DNA of 64,000 nucleotides from Sulfurirhabdus autotrophica (GCF_004346685.1 NZ_SMCO01000017.1:1-64000), one strand, 5' to 3'; positions 1 through 7,752 are shown, counted from the first letter of the stretch. Numbers and translations: made by a program. The notes: a model not told the origin generated them from the letters alone.

Positions 1-86
1 GTGCCCCTCAAGACTTACTGCACTTTTTTTGATAGTTCGTGCTTTTACACAATACCGTCAAATTTGATACAAAGGAATAATACAAG

Positions 87-112
87 GTTGGGCTGAAGAA
101 ATGAAGCCCAAC
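87..112. repeat. REP-like inverted repeat (TTGGGCT class)
   Basis: A perfect 8-bp inverted repeat, GTTGGGCT at 87-94 and AGCCCAAC at 105-112, with a 10-base loop. It closely resembles the widespread extragenic palindromes of the form GTTGGGCTgagcgaagcgaAGCCCAAC that recur between genes in many proteobacteria. It lies downstream of the secreted-protein gene that ends at 230 on the minus strand, so it could also act as an mRNA 3'-end hairpin, though no clear T-run follows. No other copy was found by eye in this window. Confidence 0.55.
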
Positions 113-229
113 GTAAACACAGTCGTAATATGTGAGGTCGTAATGCAAACAGGGTCAATTGTTTGGTTTATATGCCCAACTAAACGAACAGGTAAATTTA
201 TTCTGCCCACAGTGATATTCGTACAACAC

Positions 230-1000
230 TTAGTATGGCTTAGTGACCATCAAGTTAATTGGCACTTCAATTATGGCGAGATCATTATATGTAGCAACCT
301 CAATTTTTCCAGGAATAATTGGTGAGTTAAATCGCCATTGTGATTCAACTACAGTTCCTTCTGTTCCGCCCCGTCTTGAATAGCCGCCACGTTCCCCCAC
401 TATAATGGTGCCATCAGTCTTAATGATTTTAATTGTGGCAACTCTTGTTAGCCTGTCATCACCACTCAAAGTCATGGAATCGGACTCAATTTTGGAAATG
501 AGAATATTTCCAAGACCGACATCAATTCCCTTACCTACCTTTGGTTGAAAAGCGGCGCTGTTTCGTTTAATGGCGCTTGCAACGGGTAGTTTTATGAAAC
601 CTTTAAATAGCACCCCTGAAACAAAGCTATCCGGTAAGCGAGAGACAGAAATTGAGACTAGGGTTTTCTTACCGTCTTCACTGATTTTTCGAAAGCTTGA
701 TGTGCTCGCAGTACCCAAAGACACTTGGGTCTTGTTAGGTAAAATTGCAAACGCACTCACTTTTGAGTCGTCACCGAAAGTGGGAATATCTGCTATTAGC
801 CGATTTTCGAAAATAATGACGGCATGGGTTTCAACTTTTTCTTGCGCTCCAAAAGCACCCATTGGAATGAGATTTTTTTCTCTTCCTGGGGGTGCCTCAA
901 GGAATAAGGCCCCAATCTGCTTTACTGATACAGAAGGGCTATCAGCAACCACTGGCCCATTTAGAAAAAATACCAACAACGTAAATAAGCTGGCTTTCAT
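230..1000 (-). CDS. Secreted protein of unknown function
   Basis: A 256-residue protein that I do not recognise. The first 19 or so residues (MKASLFTLLVFFLNGPVVA) look like a Sec signal peptide, so the protein is probably periplasmic or extracellular. The rest alternates short hydrophobic strands with glycine- and serine-rich turns, suggesting a mostly beta fold. The segment around residues 190-215 is basic and glycine-rich. No cysteine pair, lipobox or catalytic motif is obvious. The ATG has an AAGGA-type ribosome binding site about 6 bases upstream. It stands alone, downstream of the ABC exporter on the same strand with a 140-base gap. Coding status is well supported by the signal peptide and length; function is unknown. 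Confidence 0.7.
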   Translation of the reverse strand: MKASLFTLLVFFLNGPVVADSPSVSVKQIGALFLEAPPGREKNLIPMGAFGAQEKVETHAVIIFENRLIADIPTFGDDSKVSAFAILPNKTQVSLGTASTSSFRKISEDGKKTLVSISVSRLPDSFVSGVLFKGFIKLPVASAIKRNSAAFQPKVGKGIDVGLGNILISKIESDSMTLSGDDRLTRVATIKIIKTDGTIIVGERGGYSRRGGTEGTVVESQWRFNSPIIPGKIEVATYNDLAIIEVPINLMVTKPY

Positions 1001-1139
1001 AGATATCCTTGATCTAACGTTAAGTTCTAGTAAAAAACGCTTTTAATCCTATTTCTTGGCACAGTTTTGACCTAAATGCCAGCCTGCTCATATCTTTTCA
1101 GCACCTCAATGCCCAATTCATTTTTTTCCTTCAGACCAT

Positions 1140-2942
1140 TCAAGAAGCATACAACGGTTTTTTTATTTCTTCTTCCTGCTGCTGCAATGCCCACATCTGC
1201 GCATAGGTTTCCCCCTTATCCAGCAGTTCTCTGTGTGTGCCACGCTCGATAATCCGGCCATGATCCATCACCAGTATTTGATTGGCATCCACCACCGTTG
1301 AAAGACGGTGCGCGATCACCAGCGTGGTTCTGTTTTGTGCAATGAGCTTCAGTTCGGCCTGAATTGCTTTTTCCGATTTTGAATCCAGCGCGGAAGTGGC
1401 TTCATCAAATATCAGGATAGGCGGATTTTTGAGAATGGTTCGCGCAATGGCCACGCGTTGTTTCTCTCCCCCTGAAAGTTTTAGCCCACGTTCGCCTACG
1501 ATGGTTTCATATTTATCCGGCAAGGTTTCTATAAACCCATGGATATGCGCATATTTTGCCGCCTGATAAATTTCTTCTTCGGTGGCATCAGGGCGACCAT
1601 AAGCAATGTTGTAATAAATGCTGTCATTGAACAACACCGTATCCTGAGGGACGATACCGATAGAGGCGCGCATGCTTTTTTGCGTGACATCGCGAATATC
1701 CTGGCCATCAATCATGACCTTTCCCTGATTCACGTCATAAAAACGGAACAGCAAACGAGACAAGGTCGATTTACCTGCGCCGCTTGACCCCACTACCGCA
1801 ACAGTATGCCCGGGAGGAATATCAAAACTGACATCAAACAGAATCTGGCGGTTGGCATCGTAACCAAAACTCACGTGATCGAAACGCACTGCACTATTTT
1901 TAACCACTAACTCCGGCGCATTCGGCTTGTCTGACACTTCGGTATTCACTTCCAGCAAAGTGAACATTTTTTCCATATCGGCAAGAGAATGCCGTATCTC
2001 CCGATAGATGAATCCCAAAAAATGCAGCGGTATATATAACTGCAGCATGTAAGCATTCACCAACACCAGATCACCCAGGGTCATGGTGCCTTTTACCACA
2101 CCATTCCCGGCCAGCATCATCAGGACTGTAACCCCGATGGCAATAATCACACTTTGCCCTGTGTTCAGCGCAGCCAGGGAAGTCTGATTTTTTACCGCTG
2201 CGGTTTCCCACACTTTAAGATTGTCATCGTAGCGGCGCGCTTCATATTCTTCATTACCAAAATACTTAACGGTTTCATAATTCAGCAAGCTATCGATGGC
2301 TCGGGTATTTGCCTTGGAATCCATGTCATTCATGGTGCGCCGGAAAATCATGCGCCATTCGGTAATGACCAGAGTGAAAGCGATGTAGACAATCAGGCTG
2401 ACAAAAATCACCACCGAAAACATGATGTCGTATTTTTTCAGCAAAATGCCTGCAACCAGCGCAATCTCTATGAGTGTGGGCAAGATATTGAACAACATGA
2501 AATTCAGCAAAAAGCTGATCCCGCGTGTACCCCGTTCAATATCACGGGATACCCCACCTGTCTGACGCTCAAGATGGAAGCGCAGAGCCAGTTGATGCAA
2601 ATGACCAAACACTTTCAATGCCACTCGCCGGATAGCGCGTTGCGTTACCTTGGCAAAAACCGCATCTCTTAATTCCCCAAAAGCCGTGCTGGCAAACCGC
2701 ATTGCACCATAACCCAGTAACAATGCGACTGGCAGTACCAAAACGGTTTGAGGATGATTCAGCGAATCTACCACTTCTTTTAAAAACAGGGGTACGGTCA
2801 CATTGGCGACTTTAGCTGCAACCAGAAGCACCAATGCCAGTACAACCCGCCCTTTGAATTCCAGCAAATACGGGAATAGTGAGCGGATGGTTTTCCAGTC
2901 ATTTCGGTTTTTAGGGGGTGGCCCGGAATGTTTAACTCGCAT
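1140..2942 (-). CDS. ABC transporter, Atm1/heavy-metal-tolerance type, fused permease-ATPase
   Basis: A 600-residue half-transporter with an N-terminal six-helix membrane domain (about residues 25-320) and a C-terminal nucleotide-binding domain. Walker A (GSSGAGKST) is near residue 387, the LSGGEKQR signature near 490, Walker B (ILIFDEATSALD) near 514 and the switch histidine (IAHRLSTV) near 543. The organisation and length match the ABCB-type Atm1/HMT1 family of homodimeric inner-membrane exporters, which move glutathione-linked sulfur or metal compounds in characterised members. Substrate specificity cannot be read from the sequence. The start has an AGAAG ribosome binding site. It is divergent from the SIMPL gene, and nothing links the two functionally. 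Confidence 0.9.
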   Translation of the reverse strand: MRVKHSGPPPKNRNDWKTIRSLFPYLLEFKGRVVLALVLLVAAKVANVTVPLFLKEVVDSLNHPQTVLVLPVALLLGYGAMRFASTAFGELRDAVFAKVTQRAIRRVALKVFGHLHQLALRFHLERQTGGVSRDIERGTRGISFLLNFMLFNILPTLIEIALVAGILLKKYDIMFSVVIFVSLIVYIAFTLVITEWRMIFRRTMNDMDSKANTRAIDSLLNYETVKYFGNEEYEARRYDDNLKVWETAAVKNQTSLAALNTGQSVIIAIGVTVLMMLAGNGVVKGTMTLGDLVLVNAYMLQLYIPLHFLGFIYREIRHSLADMEKMFTLLEVNTEVSDKPNAPELVVKNSAVRFDHVSFGYDANRQILFDVSFDIPPGHTVAVVGSSGAGKSTLSRLLFRFYDVNQGKVMIDGQDIRDVTQKSMRASIGIVPQDTVLFNDSIYYNIAYGRPDATEEEIYQAAKYAHIHGFIETLPDKYETIVGERGLKLSGGEKQRVAIARTILKNPPILIFDEATSALDSKSEKAIQAELKLIAQNRTTLVIAHRLSTVVDANQILVMDHGRIIERGTHRELLDKGETYAQMWALQQQEEEIKKPLYAS

Positions 2943-3070
2943 AGATCTTCTTTAAACGCTTATTTAGTTTTGTGAGATTATCGGCTATATTGAAGCTGAG
3001 CACTACCTTTGCTGCAGATATTCGTGCCCGGATTAAATGTAACCTCCCCTCAAAAACCCGGATTCAACTG

Positions 3071-3757
3071 ATGAAAAAATTATACGTACTGGCTTGTCTT
3101 TTATTTTCCCCAGCCCTGTTTGCAGCTACCCCTGCTGAAACACTCTTCAATGTAGTGAACTTTCAGGCTCAGGCAAGCAGGGAAGTTTCCAATGATATCG
3201 TCAATGCTGTATTAACGATTGAAATGACCGACAACGATCCAAAAAAATTAGCGAATTCTGTTAACGAAGCGATGGGGCGAGCGCTAAAAATTGCGCAAAC
3301 CTACAAATCCGTCAAACTCAGATCAGGCGATTATCAGACTTACCCGGTATATGATAAGAACAAACTGATCCAATGGCGTGCCAGAAACGAACTCAAATTA
3401 GAAAGTACCAATACCGAAGATGTCACCACTCTGATTGGTAAACTGCAGGACAGCATGCAGCTTTCCCGGATGACCTTCTCGGTCTCTCCCGAAGCAAGAC
3501 GGAAAATTGAAAACGAGCTGATCACAGAGGCTATCACTGCATTTAAACAGCGCGCGATGTTAATCAGCACCAGTTTCAATGCGAAAACTTACAAAATCAA
3601 AGAATGTAACATCAGCAGCGGGGAAAGCACCTTTCGCCCGGAAATGGCCGTACGCAGCCTGTCGGCTTCGATGCATGAGGCATCTGTCTCTCCTGCTGTA
3701 GAACCCGGTACAAGCACGCTGACAATTAACGCTGCGGGTTCGATTGTGATCGAGTAA
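3071..3757 (+). CDS. SIMPL (DUF541) domain periplasmic protein
   Basis: A 228-residue protein beginning with a signal peptide (MKKLYVLACLLFSPALFAA), which is why this ATG was chosen over an in-frame upstream one at 2972. The body fits the SIMPL/DUF541 family (E. coli YggE relatives). It has an early segment (FQAQASREVSNDIVNAVLTIEM), a central LRSGDYQTYPVY-like stretch and a C-terminal strand region ending TLTINAAGSIVIE. Family members are periplasmic or outer-membrane-associated and have been linked to oxidative-stress tolerance, but the biochemical role is unclear. It converges on the DUF1614 gene with only 26 bases between stops. Confidence 0.8.
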   Translation: MKKLYVLACLLFSPALFAATPAETLFNVVNFQAQASREVSNDIVNAVLTIEMTDNDPKKLANSVNEAMGRALKIAQTYKSVKLRSGDYQTYPVYDKNKLIQWRARNELKLESTNTEDVTTLIGKLQDSMQLSRMTFSVSPEARRKIENELITEAITAFKQRAMLISTSFNAKTYKIKECNISSGESTFRPEMAVRSLSASMHEASVSPAVEPGTSTLTINAAGSIVIE

Positions 3758-3783
3758 ACCCTCTGCTCCATATCAAGAAAAGC

Positions 3784-4446
3784 TCAGGTCAGGAGTACCG
3801 CCACGATTCCCGTCAAAAATATTCCATCAAACGTACCCGCGCCACCTATTGATGCAACAGGGGTTCCCATTTTTTTTATTTCTTTTAAACGCAGCAAATC
3901 AGCCCCAATTAATACCCCCATGGTTCCAGCAATATAGGCCAAGGGGGCACTTTGATCTGCGCTTAATGCCACCGCTAGAAACGCAGCGGTTACCGGTGCA
4001 ACAAAAATCGGCATGCCAATACCTATCCCAGGCAGTGGTCTGCTGAATAAGTAACTGATCGCCGTCACACCAGCAGTAGCAATAATAAGCGGATATAAGC
4101 TGATGGGATTGTGCACCAACAGGTACCCGGAAAACATCATGGGAACCAAACCGCCGCCTACATTCAAAACCACCACGGTTTTGCCTTCATACACCCTATT
4201 GGCCTGTCTGAATAATTGTCGAAACTGCTTGAGTAACAGCTCCGGGTTAACCGCTTCGTTCTTCACTGTTAAAAGAGGTAAATTAACAAAGCTGCCCAGC
4301 AGGGTAACCATAAATAATAAATACGCTGAGTGCGATGACAGGCCCAGCTTATCAAAGGCAATAGTGATTATGTTCAGCTGAACAAAAGTAACCAGAAAGG
4401 CCAGCAGCGCAAATAACAATATCATTCTAGGCGGTAACTTTGGCAT
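3784..4446 (-). CDS. DUF1614 family integral membrane protein
   Basis: A 220-residue, strongly hydrophobic protein with about seven predicted membrane segments. The C-terminal half carries glycine-rich motifs typical of DUF1614 proteins: an IGADLLRL block followed by VASIGGAGTFDGIFLTG. Function in this family is not established. The gene is monocistronic as far as can be seen, and the upstream region (4447-4653) is shared with the divergent small cysteine-rich gene. Family assignment rests on remembered motifs. Confidence 0.75.
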   Translation of the reverse strand: MPKLPPRMILLFALLAFLVTFVQLNIITIAFDKLGLSSHSAYLLFMVTLLGSFVNLPLLTVKNEAVNPELLLKQFRQLFRQANRVYEGKTVVVLNVGGGLVPMMFSGYLLVHNPISLYPLIIATAGVTAISYLFSRPLPGIGIGMPIFVAPVTAAFLAVALSADQSAPLAYIAGTMGVLIGADLLRLKEIKKMGTPVASIGGAGTFDGIFLTGIVAVLLT

Positions 4447-4653
4447 AGCTAATCCACCTGACCAGCATTTTCAGGAATATAAACCCGAAACAAAAATCCG
4501 CATGATAACTGACGGAAATTGCAATGATTGAATGACGCGAAATTTATCATTACGAGAAATCACCCCGCGAGTAAAAAGTAAAATTCCTACCCCAAAAAAC
4601 TGGCACGCGAATTGCTCTACCTTTTGGTATCAGAAACTGAAAGGAATTGCTCA

Positions 4654-4872
4654 ATGACTTATACCGTAGATCATTTTTTTGCTGCAACCCGTGACGTACT
4701 CGTGCAAATACAGGCATGCGAAAACACCAACTATCCTATATGCAAAGACCATCGAAAGCTCTACCGCCTTCCGACATCACTGGATTTGCGTGAATTAGAC
4801 TGTGATATCCAGCCATGTCGCGCTACCTGCCCTTTCAATTTGATGGAAGTTGAAACAGGGATGGTTTGCTGA
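4654..4872 (+). CDS. Small cysteine-rich protein, unknown
   Basis: A 72-residue protein starting MTYTVDHFF. An AAAGGAA ribosome binding site 7 bases upstream supports this ATG over one 42 bases earlier. Six cysteines sit at residues 22, 30, 50, 55, 59 and 72. The spacings C-x7-C and C-x4-C-x3-C suggest metal binding or disulfides. No signal peptide is visible, so it is probably cytoplasmic. I do not recognise the family. It is followed by a long non-coding stretch and seems to be transcribed alone. A chance open frame is possible, but the good ribosome binding site and patterned cysteines argue for a real gene. Confidence 0.55.
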   Translation: MTYTVDHFFAATRDVLVQIQACENTNYPICKDHRKLYRLPTSLDLRELDCDIQPCRATCPFNLMEVETGMVC

Positions 4873-4964
4873 CACTTTAAAATGGTATCAGTTAGCGAAC
4901 ATTCTTAACCCAGTTTCAACAAAAATTCGGTAACACACTGTCAAATAGCAATATTTAATTCTCT

Positions 4965-4983
4965 CCACAAATTCTGTGGATAA
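4965..4983 (-). promoter_or_regulatory. Consensus DnaA box within an inverted repeat
   Basis: TTATCCACA, the consensus DnaA box, is read on the minus strand at 4975-4983. Its TGTGGA core is mirrored by TCCACA just upstream, giving a 6-bp inverted repeat with a 5-base spacer. A weaker relative (TGTGAACAA) follows at 4987-4995. An AT-rich tract starts about 50 bases away. One perfect box is expected by chance every few hundred kb, so function is uncertain. Confidence 0.35.
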
Positions 4984-5632
4984 CTCTGTGAACAACACAT
5001 TAATACTACTGTAACCTGATTGTAAGAAATAGGTTTTTTTCAAGTTGCCCATTATTTAACCAAATAAAATATACTTTTAAATCATATAGATATAAAAAAT
5101 ACCAACAATACAGCATCTATTTAACCAAAGTCATTTTAAACGGCTTTTAGACGGTGCATAACAAACCGCTTACCCCACCCCCTGTACTGTCAGAAAATTG
5201 CCACCACTGAGGCAATTTCAACACAGCAATATAATCATTTTGCTTCAATTCAACCTTTTCACAGTAGCTACCACTTTTATATCCAGCGCACTTTTCCTGG
5301 CATGGAATTTGCATATTCAAAGATATACCCAAAATATCTTCAGGACTAAACGGCGATGCTATTCAAGTTATCTGACAGATTTACGTTGCAGTTCAAACAT
5401 GGTAAGACAGCTTTTAGTTTTTTTAGTGCTAAAACTAATCGCTTAGCCCTTTACAGCCTGACTTTCTTGCATCTGGAAGTGAACCTTCACAAGCAGCGTC
5501 AATGGCTTTTGGATTAGTGTGCTCATTCCTGTCTGAACATCAATTTTATTGAGGGAGTCATATAGTGCGCATATTGCTTCATTCAAAGTGAATTATGTTG
5601 CAGGACAATGGACCTGATCATACCAATAACCG

Positions 5633-5666
5633 AAAAAAAAGAGACCTAAACTACAGATCTCTTTTT
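5633..5666 (-). terminator. Rho-independent terminator of the DsrE-like gene
   Basis: Inverted repeat AAAAAGAGA / TCTCTTTTT (5636-5644 with 5658-5666). On the minus strand the stem is followed by a run of T. It lies about 100 bases past the stop of the DsrE-like gene. The stem is A/T-rich and therefore moderate in strength. Confidence 0.55.
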
Positions 5667-5766
5667 CTCACTCATCACCTAATAAATTAGTGTGCTGAAA
5701 AACTCAAACGCCAATCACACCACATTGCCAGACAATGCATGACTGCTTCTGTTCAATACTTTTTAA

Positions 5767-6252
5767 TTATGGACGAATGTAAGCATAGCCTTCGCGCTGC
5801 TTCTTCATCAGTTCAACAACACCGGCAGGAACGTAGCCAATTGTAGGCAACATATCATCTTTGGTCAGCTTCTGACCTTTCATGGTATTTTCACAAGCAA
5901 CTACTTTAACGCCAGATGCCAGCGCCTCATCAATACGGCTTGCTACAGGTGAGTCTATTTTAAGCATACTAATGCCAGGACCATAAACGACAATTTCAAG
6001 CTCTGCTTTCGCGCCCAGTTCTTGTCGTACATTTTTCGCATTGTTAAGCGCAAGATTCCAGTTTTTTGGATCGGCTTCACTCACCTGAAAAACCACCTTA
6101 TCAACGGAAGCTGGAGCAGGAGCTTCAACTTTAGCTTCTGCCTTTGCTTTGCTTTTACTGGATGCAACCGCTTGCCCAGCAAAAAAAGACATTGAAAGAA
6201 ACACAGCCATTAAAGTTGCGAAGAAAAAGTTTAAACGGTTCATTTGTGTCAT
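5767..6252 (-). CDS. Secreted DsrE-like protein
   Basis: A 161-residue protein. The start at 6252 is set by a GGAGG ribosome binding site 8 bases upstream; an in-frame start 105 bases further up would overlap the promoter. Residues 1-30 form a signal peptide ending A-V-A, and residues 31-49 are a Lys/Ala/Pro-rich linker. Residues 50-161 are a DsrE/DsrF-like alpha/beta domain with motifs GPGISML (91-97), a conserved cysteine in VACENT (Cys120) and a C-terminal GYVPAGV...REGYAYI. DsrE-type proteins elsewhere bind or relay sulfur through a cysteine, but this export-directed subgroup has no assigned reaction. The domain is clearly paralogous to the C-terminal domain of the anti-sigma factor encoded by the facing operon, and the two share a matching ECF-type promoter. 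Confidence 0.85.
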   Translation of the reverse strand: MTQMNRLNFFFATLMAVFLSMSFFAGQAVASSKSKAKAEAKVEAPAPASVDKVVFQVSEADPKNWNLALNNAKNVRQELGAKAELEIVVYGPGISMLKIDSPVASRIDEALASGVKVVACENTMKGQKLTKDDMLPTIGYVPAGVVELMKKQREGYAYIRP

Positions 6253-6309
6253 ATTTAAAACCTCCAATATAGTTATGTTGTATTTGTGATATTTTGTACC
6301 ACTACTTAC

Positions 6310-6339
6310 TAAGACGTAATACTGCTCTACTTTATTCCA
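6310..6339 (-). promoter_or_regulatory. Putative ECF-sigma promoter driving the DsrE-like gene
   Basis: On the minus strand, TGGAATAAA (6339-6331), a 13-base spacer, and ACGTCTTA (6317-6310). The GGAA-type -35 and CGTC-type -10 are hallmarks of ECF sigma promoters. The same elements with identical spacing occur in front of the sigma-factor gene. The start codon lies about 55 bases downstream. Known: ECF factors usually autoregulate. Inferred: the sigma factor next door uses this site. Confidence 0.75.
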
Positions 6340-6373
6340 TTTATTTTTTAATTTCAAAATATATTTTATTTAA

Positions 6374-6403
6374 TGGAATAAATCAGTAGGTTAGTACGTC
6401 TAA
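6374..6403 (+). promoter_or_regulatory. Putative autoregulatory ECF-sigma promoter
   Basis: TGGAATAAA (6374-6382), a 13-base spacer, and ACGTCTAA (6396-6403), 44 bases before the sigma-factor start codon. It is a near copy, in the opposite orientation, of the element at 6310-6339. Outside the two hexamer-like blocks the sequences differ, so this is not simply a duplicated segment. Confidence 0.75.
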
Positions 6404-6447
6404 TTTAATACCGATACTTCTTTAATTTATTTCCACTTCAACATGCG

Positions 6448-7008
6448 ATGAAAATTCTTTCTCTCTTCAGCCGTTCCAAAGCTTTCAACAATCAATTGGA
6501 AGCAAGCCGAACACGACTGTATCGCGTCGCATACGCATGGAGTCACGATCCGATGCTGGCTGATGACATCGTACAGGAAACATTAGCCAAGGCACTCAAA
6601 AATGCCGGAAAATTACGCGACATGGCGCAATTAAATGCCTGGCTTTTCAGCATTATGACGAATTGCTGGCGTGATCATTTCCGCCAGTTGAGGGAAACTG
6701 ACAATATTGAAGATATTGAAGACTTTCAATGCAGCCATGAAACCACCCCCGAGCATATAAGCAGCCAGACGCAAACTGTGACACGCGTGCGTGCTGCCGT
6801 CGAAAAACTCCCGCTGGGGCAGCGTCAAGTATTAACGCTGGTGGATTTAGAAGAGTTTTCCTATGTAGAAGTAGCTGCCATTCTGGACATACCCATTGGT
6901 ACCGTCATGAGCCGCCTATGCAGGGCGCGTAAATCCCTGAAAGCGCACTTGCAAGAGCTTGCTCCGCTTCAACCTGAGCAAGCCAACAAAATCCGGAGAA
7001 TTAAATGA
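6448..7008 (+). CDS. ECF-family RNA polymerase sigma factor
   Basis: A 186-residue extracytoplasmic-function sigma factor. Region 2 spans about residues 20-85 (LYRVAYAWSHDPMLADDIVQ, then AWLFSIMTNCWRD). Region 4 spans about 112-165, with a helix-turn-helix (EEFSYVEVAAILDIPIGTVM) and MSRLCRARKSL. Region 3 is missing, as expected for the class. The stop overlaps the start of the anti-sigma gene (ATGA, 7005-7008), the usual coupling of such pairs. It probably recruits RNA polymerase to the two divergent GGAATAAA/CGTCT promoters just upstream and to others elsewhere. No strong ribosome binding site precedes the ATG. Confidence 0.93.
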   Translation: MKILSLFSRSKAFNNQLEASRTRLYRVAYAWSHDPMLADDIVQETLAKALKNAGKLRDMAQLNAWLFSIMTNCWRDHFRQLRETDNIEDIEDFQCSHETTPEHISSQTQTVTRVRAAVEKLPLGQRQVLTLVDLEEFSYVEVAAILDIPIGTVMSRLCRARKSLKAHLQELAPLQPEQANKIRRIK

Positions 7009-7736
7009 AGCCCATTCAACCCATTTCAGATGAATTCCTGAATGCTTTTGTGGATGATCAACTGGAGTCTGAAGAAAAAGGTCAAGCATTTGACCTGATC
7101 GAACAAGACCCTCTTCTGAAAGAGCGGGCATGCGATCTTCGCGGCTTAAAAGAGGTGATGCAGCATGCCTACCAGGACCCACCTTCAGTCAGGAGAGCAC
7201 CCGCAAAAGGCGTCCCTTCATGGCCCCCGTTTTTCCAAGTTCTGGCTGCTGGCCTGCTGCTATTCATAGGTGGCACATCGGGCTGGCTTACCCACGCCTG
7301 GACGAGCCCAGACAGCGATCGCACCATGATTAACATGCTTCAGGCAACCCAGCGTAATAATCCCGGGATGGAGCCTAAAAAAATTATTGTTCACGTTGGC
7401 ACCTCCAATCCAGTCAGATTGAAAACAGCATTGGATGAAACAGAAAATTTACTGAACTCGTATCGTCAGAACAATCAGGAACTCGAAGTTGAAATAGTAG
7501 CAAACGGCAGAGGAATAAATTTGCTCCGCAGCAGCACATCTCCTTATAGCCTGCGCATTGCACAATTGCAGGAAAAATACCCTAATCTGGCACTTGTGGC
7601 ATGCCAGCAAACGTTGAACAAACTTGAAGAAAGCGGTGTAAGGGTAAAGCTCTTGCCGCACACTGGCATTGCGCCATCAGCTGTCGATCAAATCACTAAA
7701 CGCGTACAACAGGGATGGGACTACATAAAGGTATAG
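7005..7736 (+). CDS. Membrane anti-sigma factor with periplasmic DsrE-like domain
   Basis: A 243-residue protein. Residues 1-70 resemble the cytoplasmic sigma-binding domain of anti-sigma factors (DEFLNAFVDDQLESEEK, acidic helices). The zinc HxxxCxxC motif is absent. Residues 76-95 are a single membrane segment, and residues 125-243 are a DsrE-like domain predicted to lie in the periplasm. That domain matches the secreted neighbour at several points: NGRGINLL (167-174), VACQQT with Cys200, LPHTGIAPSAV (217-227) and QGWDYIKV at the end. Cotranscribed and overlapping with the sigma gene. Inferred role: it holds the sigma factor at the membrane until the periplasmic domain senses a signal. Known anti-sigma factors have varied sensor domains; I am not aware of this combination being described. 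Confidence 0.8.
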   Translation: MKPIQPISDEFLNAFVDDQLESEEKGQAFDLIEQDPLLKERACDLRGLKEVMQHAYQDPPSVRRAPAKGVPSWPPFFQVLAAGLLLFIGGTSGWLTHAWTSPDSDRTMINMLQATQRNNPGMEPKKIIVHVGTSNPVRLKTALDETENLLNSYRQNNQELEVEIVANGRGINLLRSSTSPYSLRIAQLQEKYPNLALVACQQTLNKLEESGVRVKLLPHTGIAPSAVDQITKRVQQGWDYIKV

Positions 7737-7752
7737 CGTTAGATCAATCAAG

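Larger units (their letters stand above)
4873..5766. other. Gene-poor AT-rich intergenic stretch
   Basis: About 890 bases with no convincing gene. Two overlapping open frames on opposite strands (5147-5332 minus, 5198-5446 plus) lack ribosome binding sites and recognisable sequence. Visible elements are a DnaA-box-like inverted repeat near 4965-4983, a very AT-rich run from about 5030 to 5150, an 8-bp-stem hairpin at 5195-5218 (AAATTGCC/GGCAATTT), and an A/T-rich terminator hairpin at 5636-5666. The rest shows nothing I can interpret. Confidence 0.6.

Noticed and set aside
101-325. 74-residue open frame on the plus strand at the window start
   Set aside because: Its start lies in the REP-like hairpin and its end overlaps the secreted-protein gene; no supporting signal.
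2154-2672. 172-residue plus-strand open frame inside the ABC exporter
   Set aside because: Antisense to the membrane domain, no ribosome binding site, unrelated residues.
5120-5160. A third CGTCTAA-like element on the minus strand near 5148-5154, with TGGGGTAA upstream
   Set aside because: The -35 part deviates at two positions, the spacing is one base longer, and no gene lies downstream on that strand.
5147-5446. Two overlapping open frames on opposite strands (61 and 82 residues) in the gene-poor stretch
   Set aside because: No ribosome binding site, a TTG start for one of them, and no recognisable sequence; composition is typical of chance frames.
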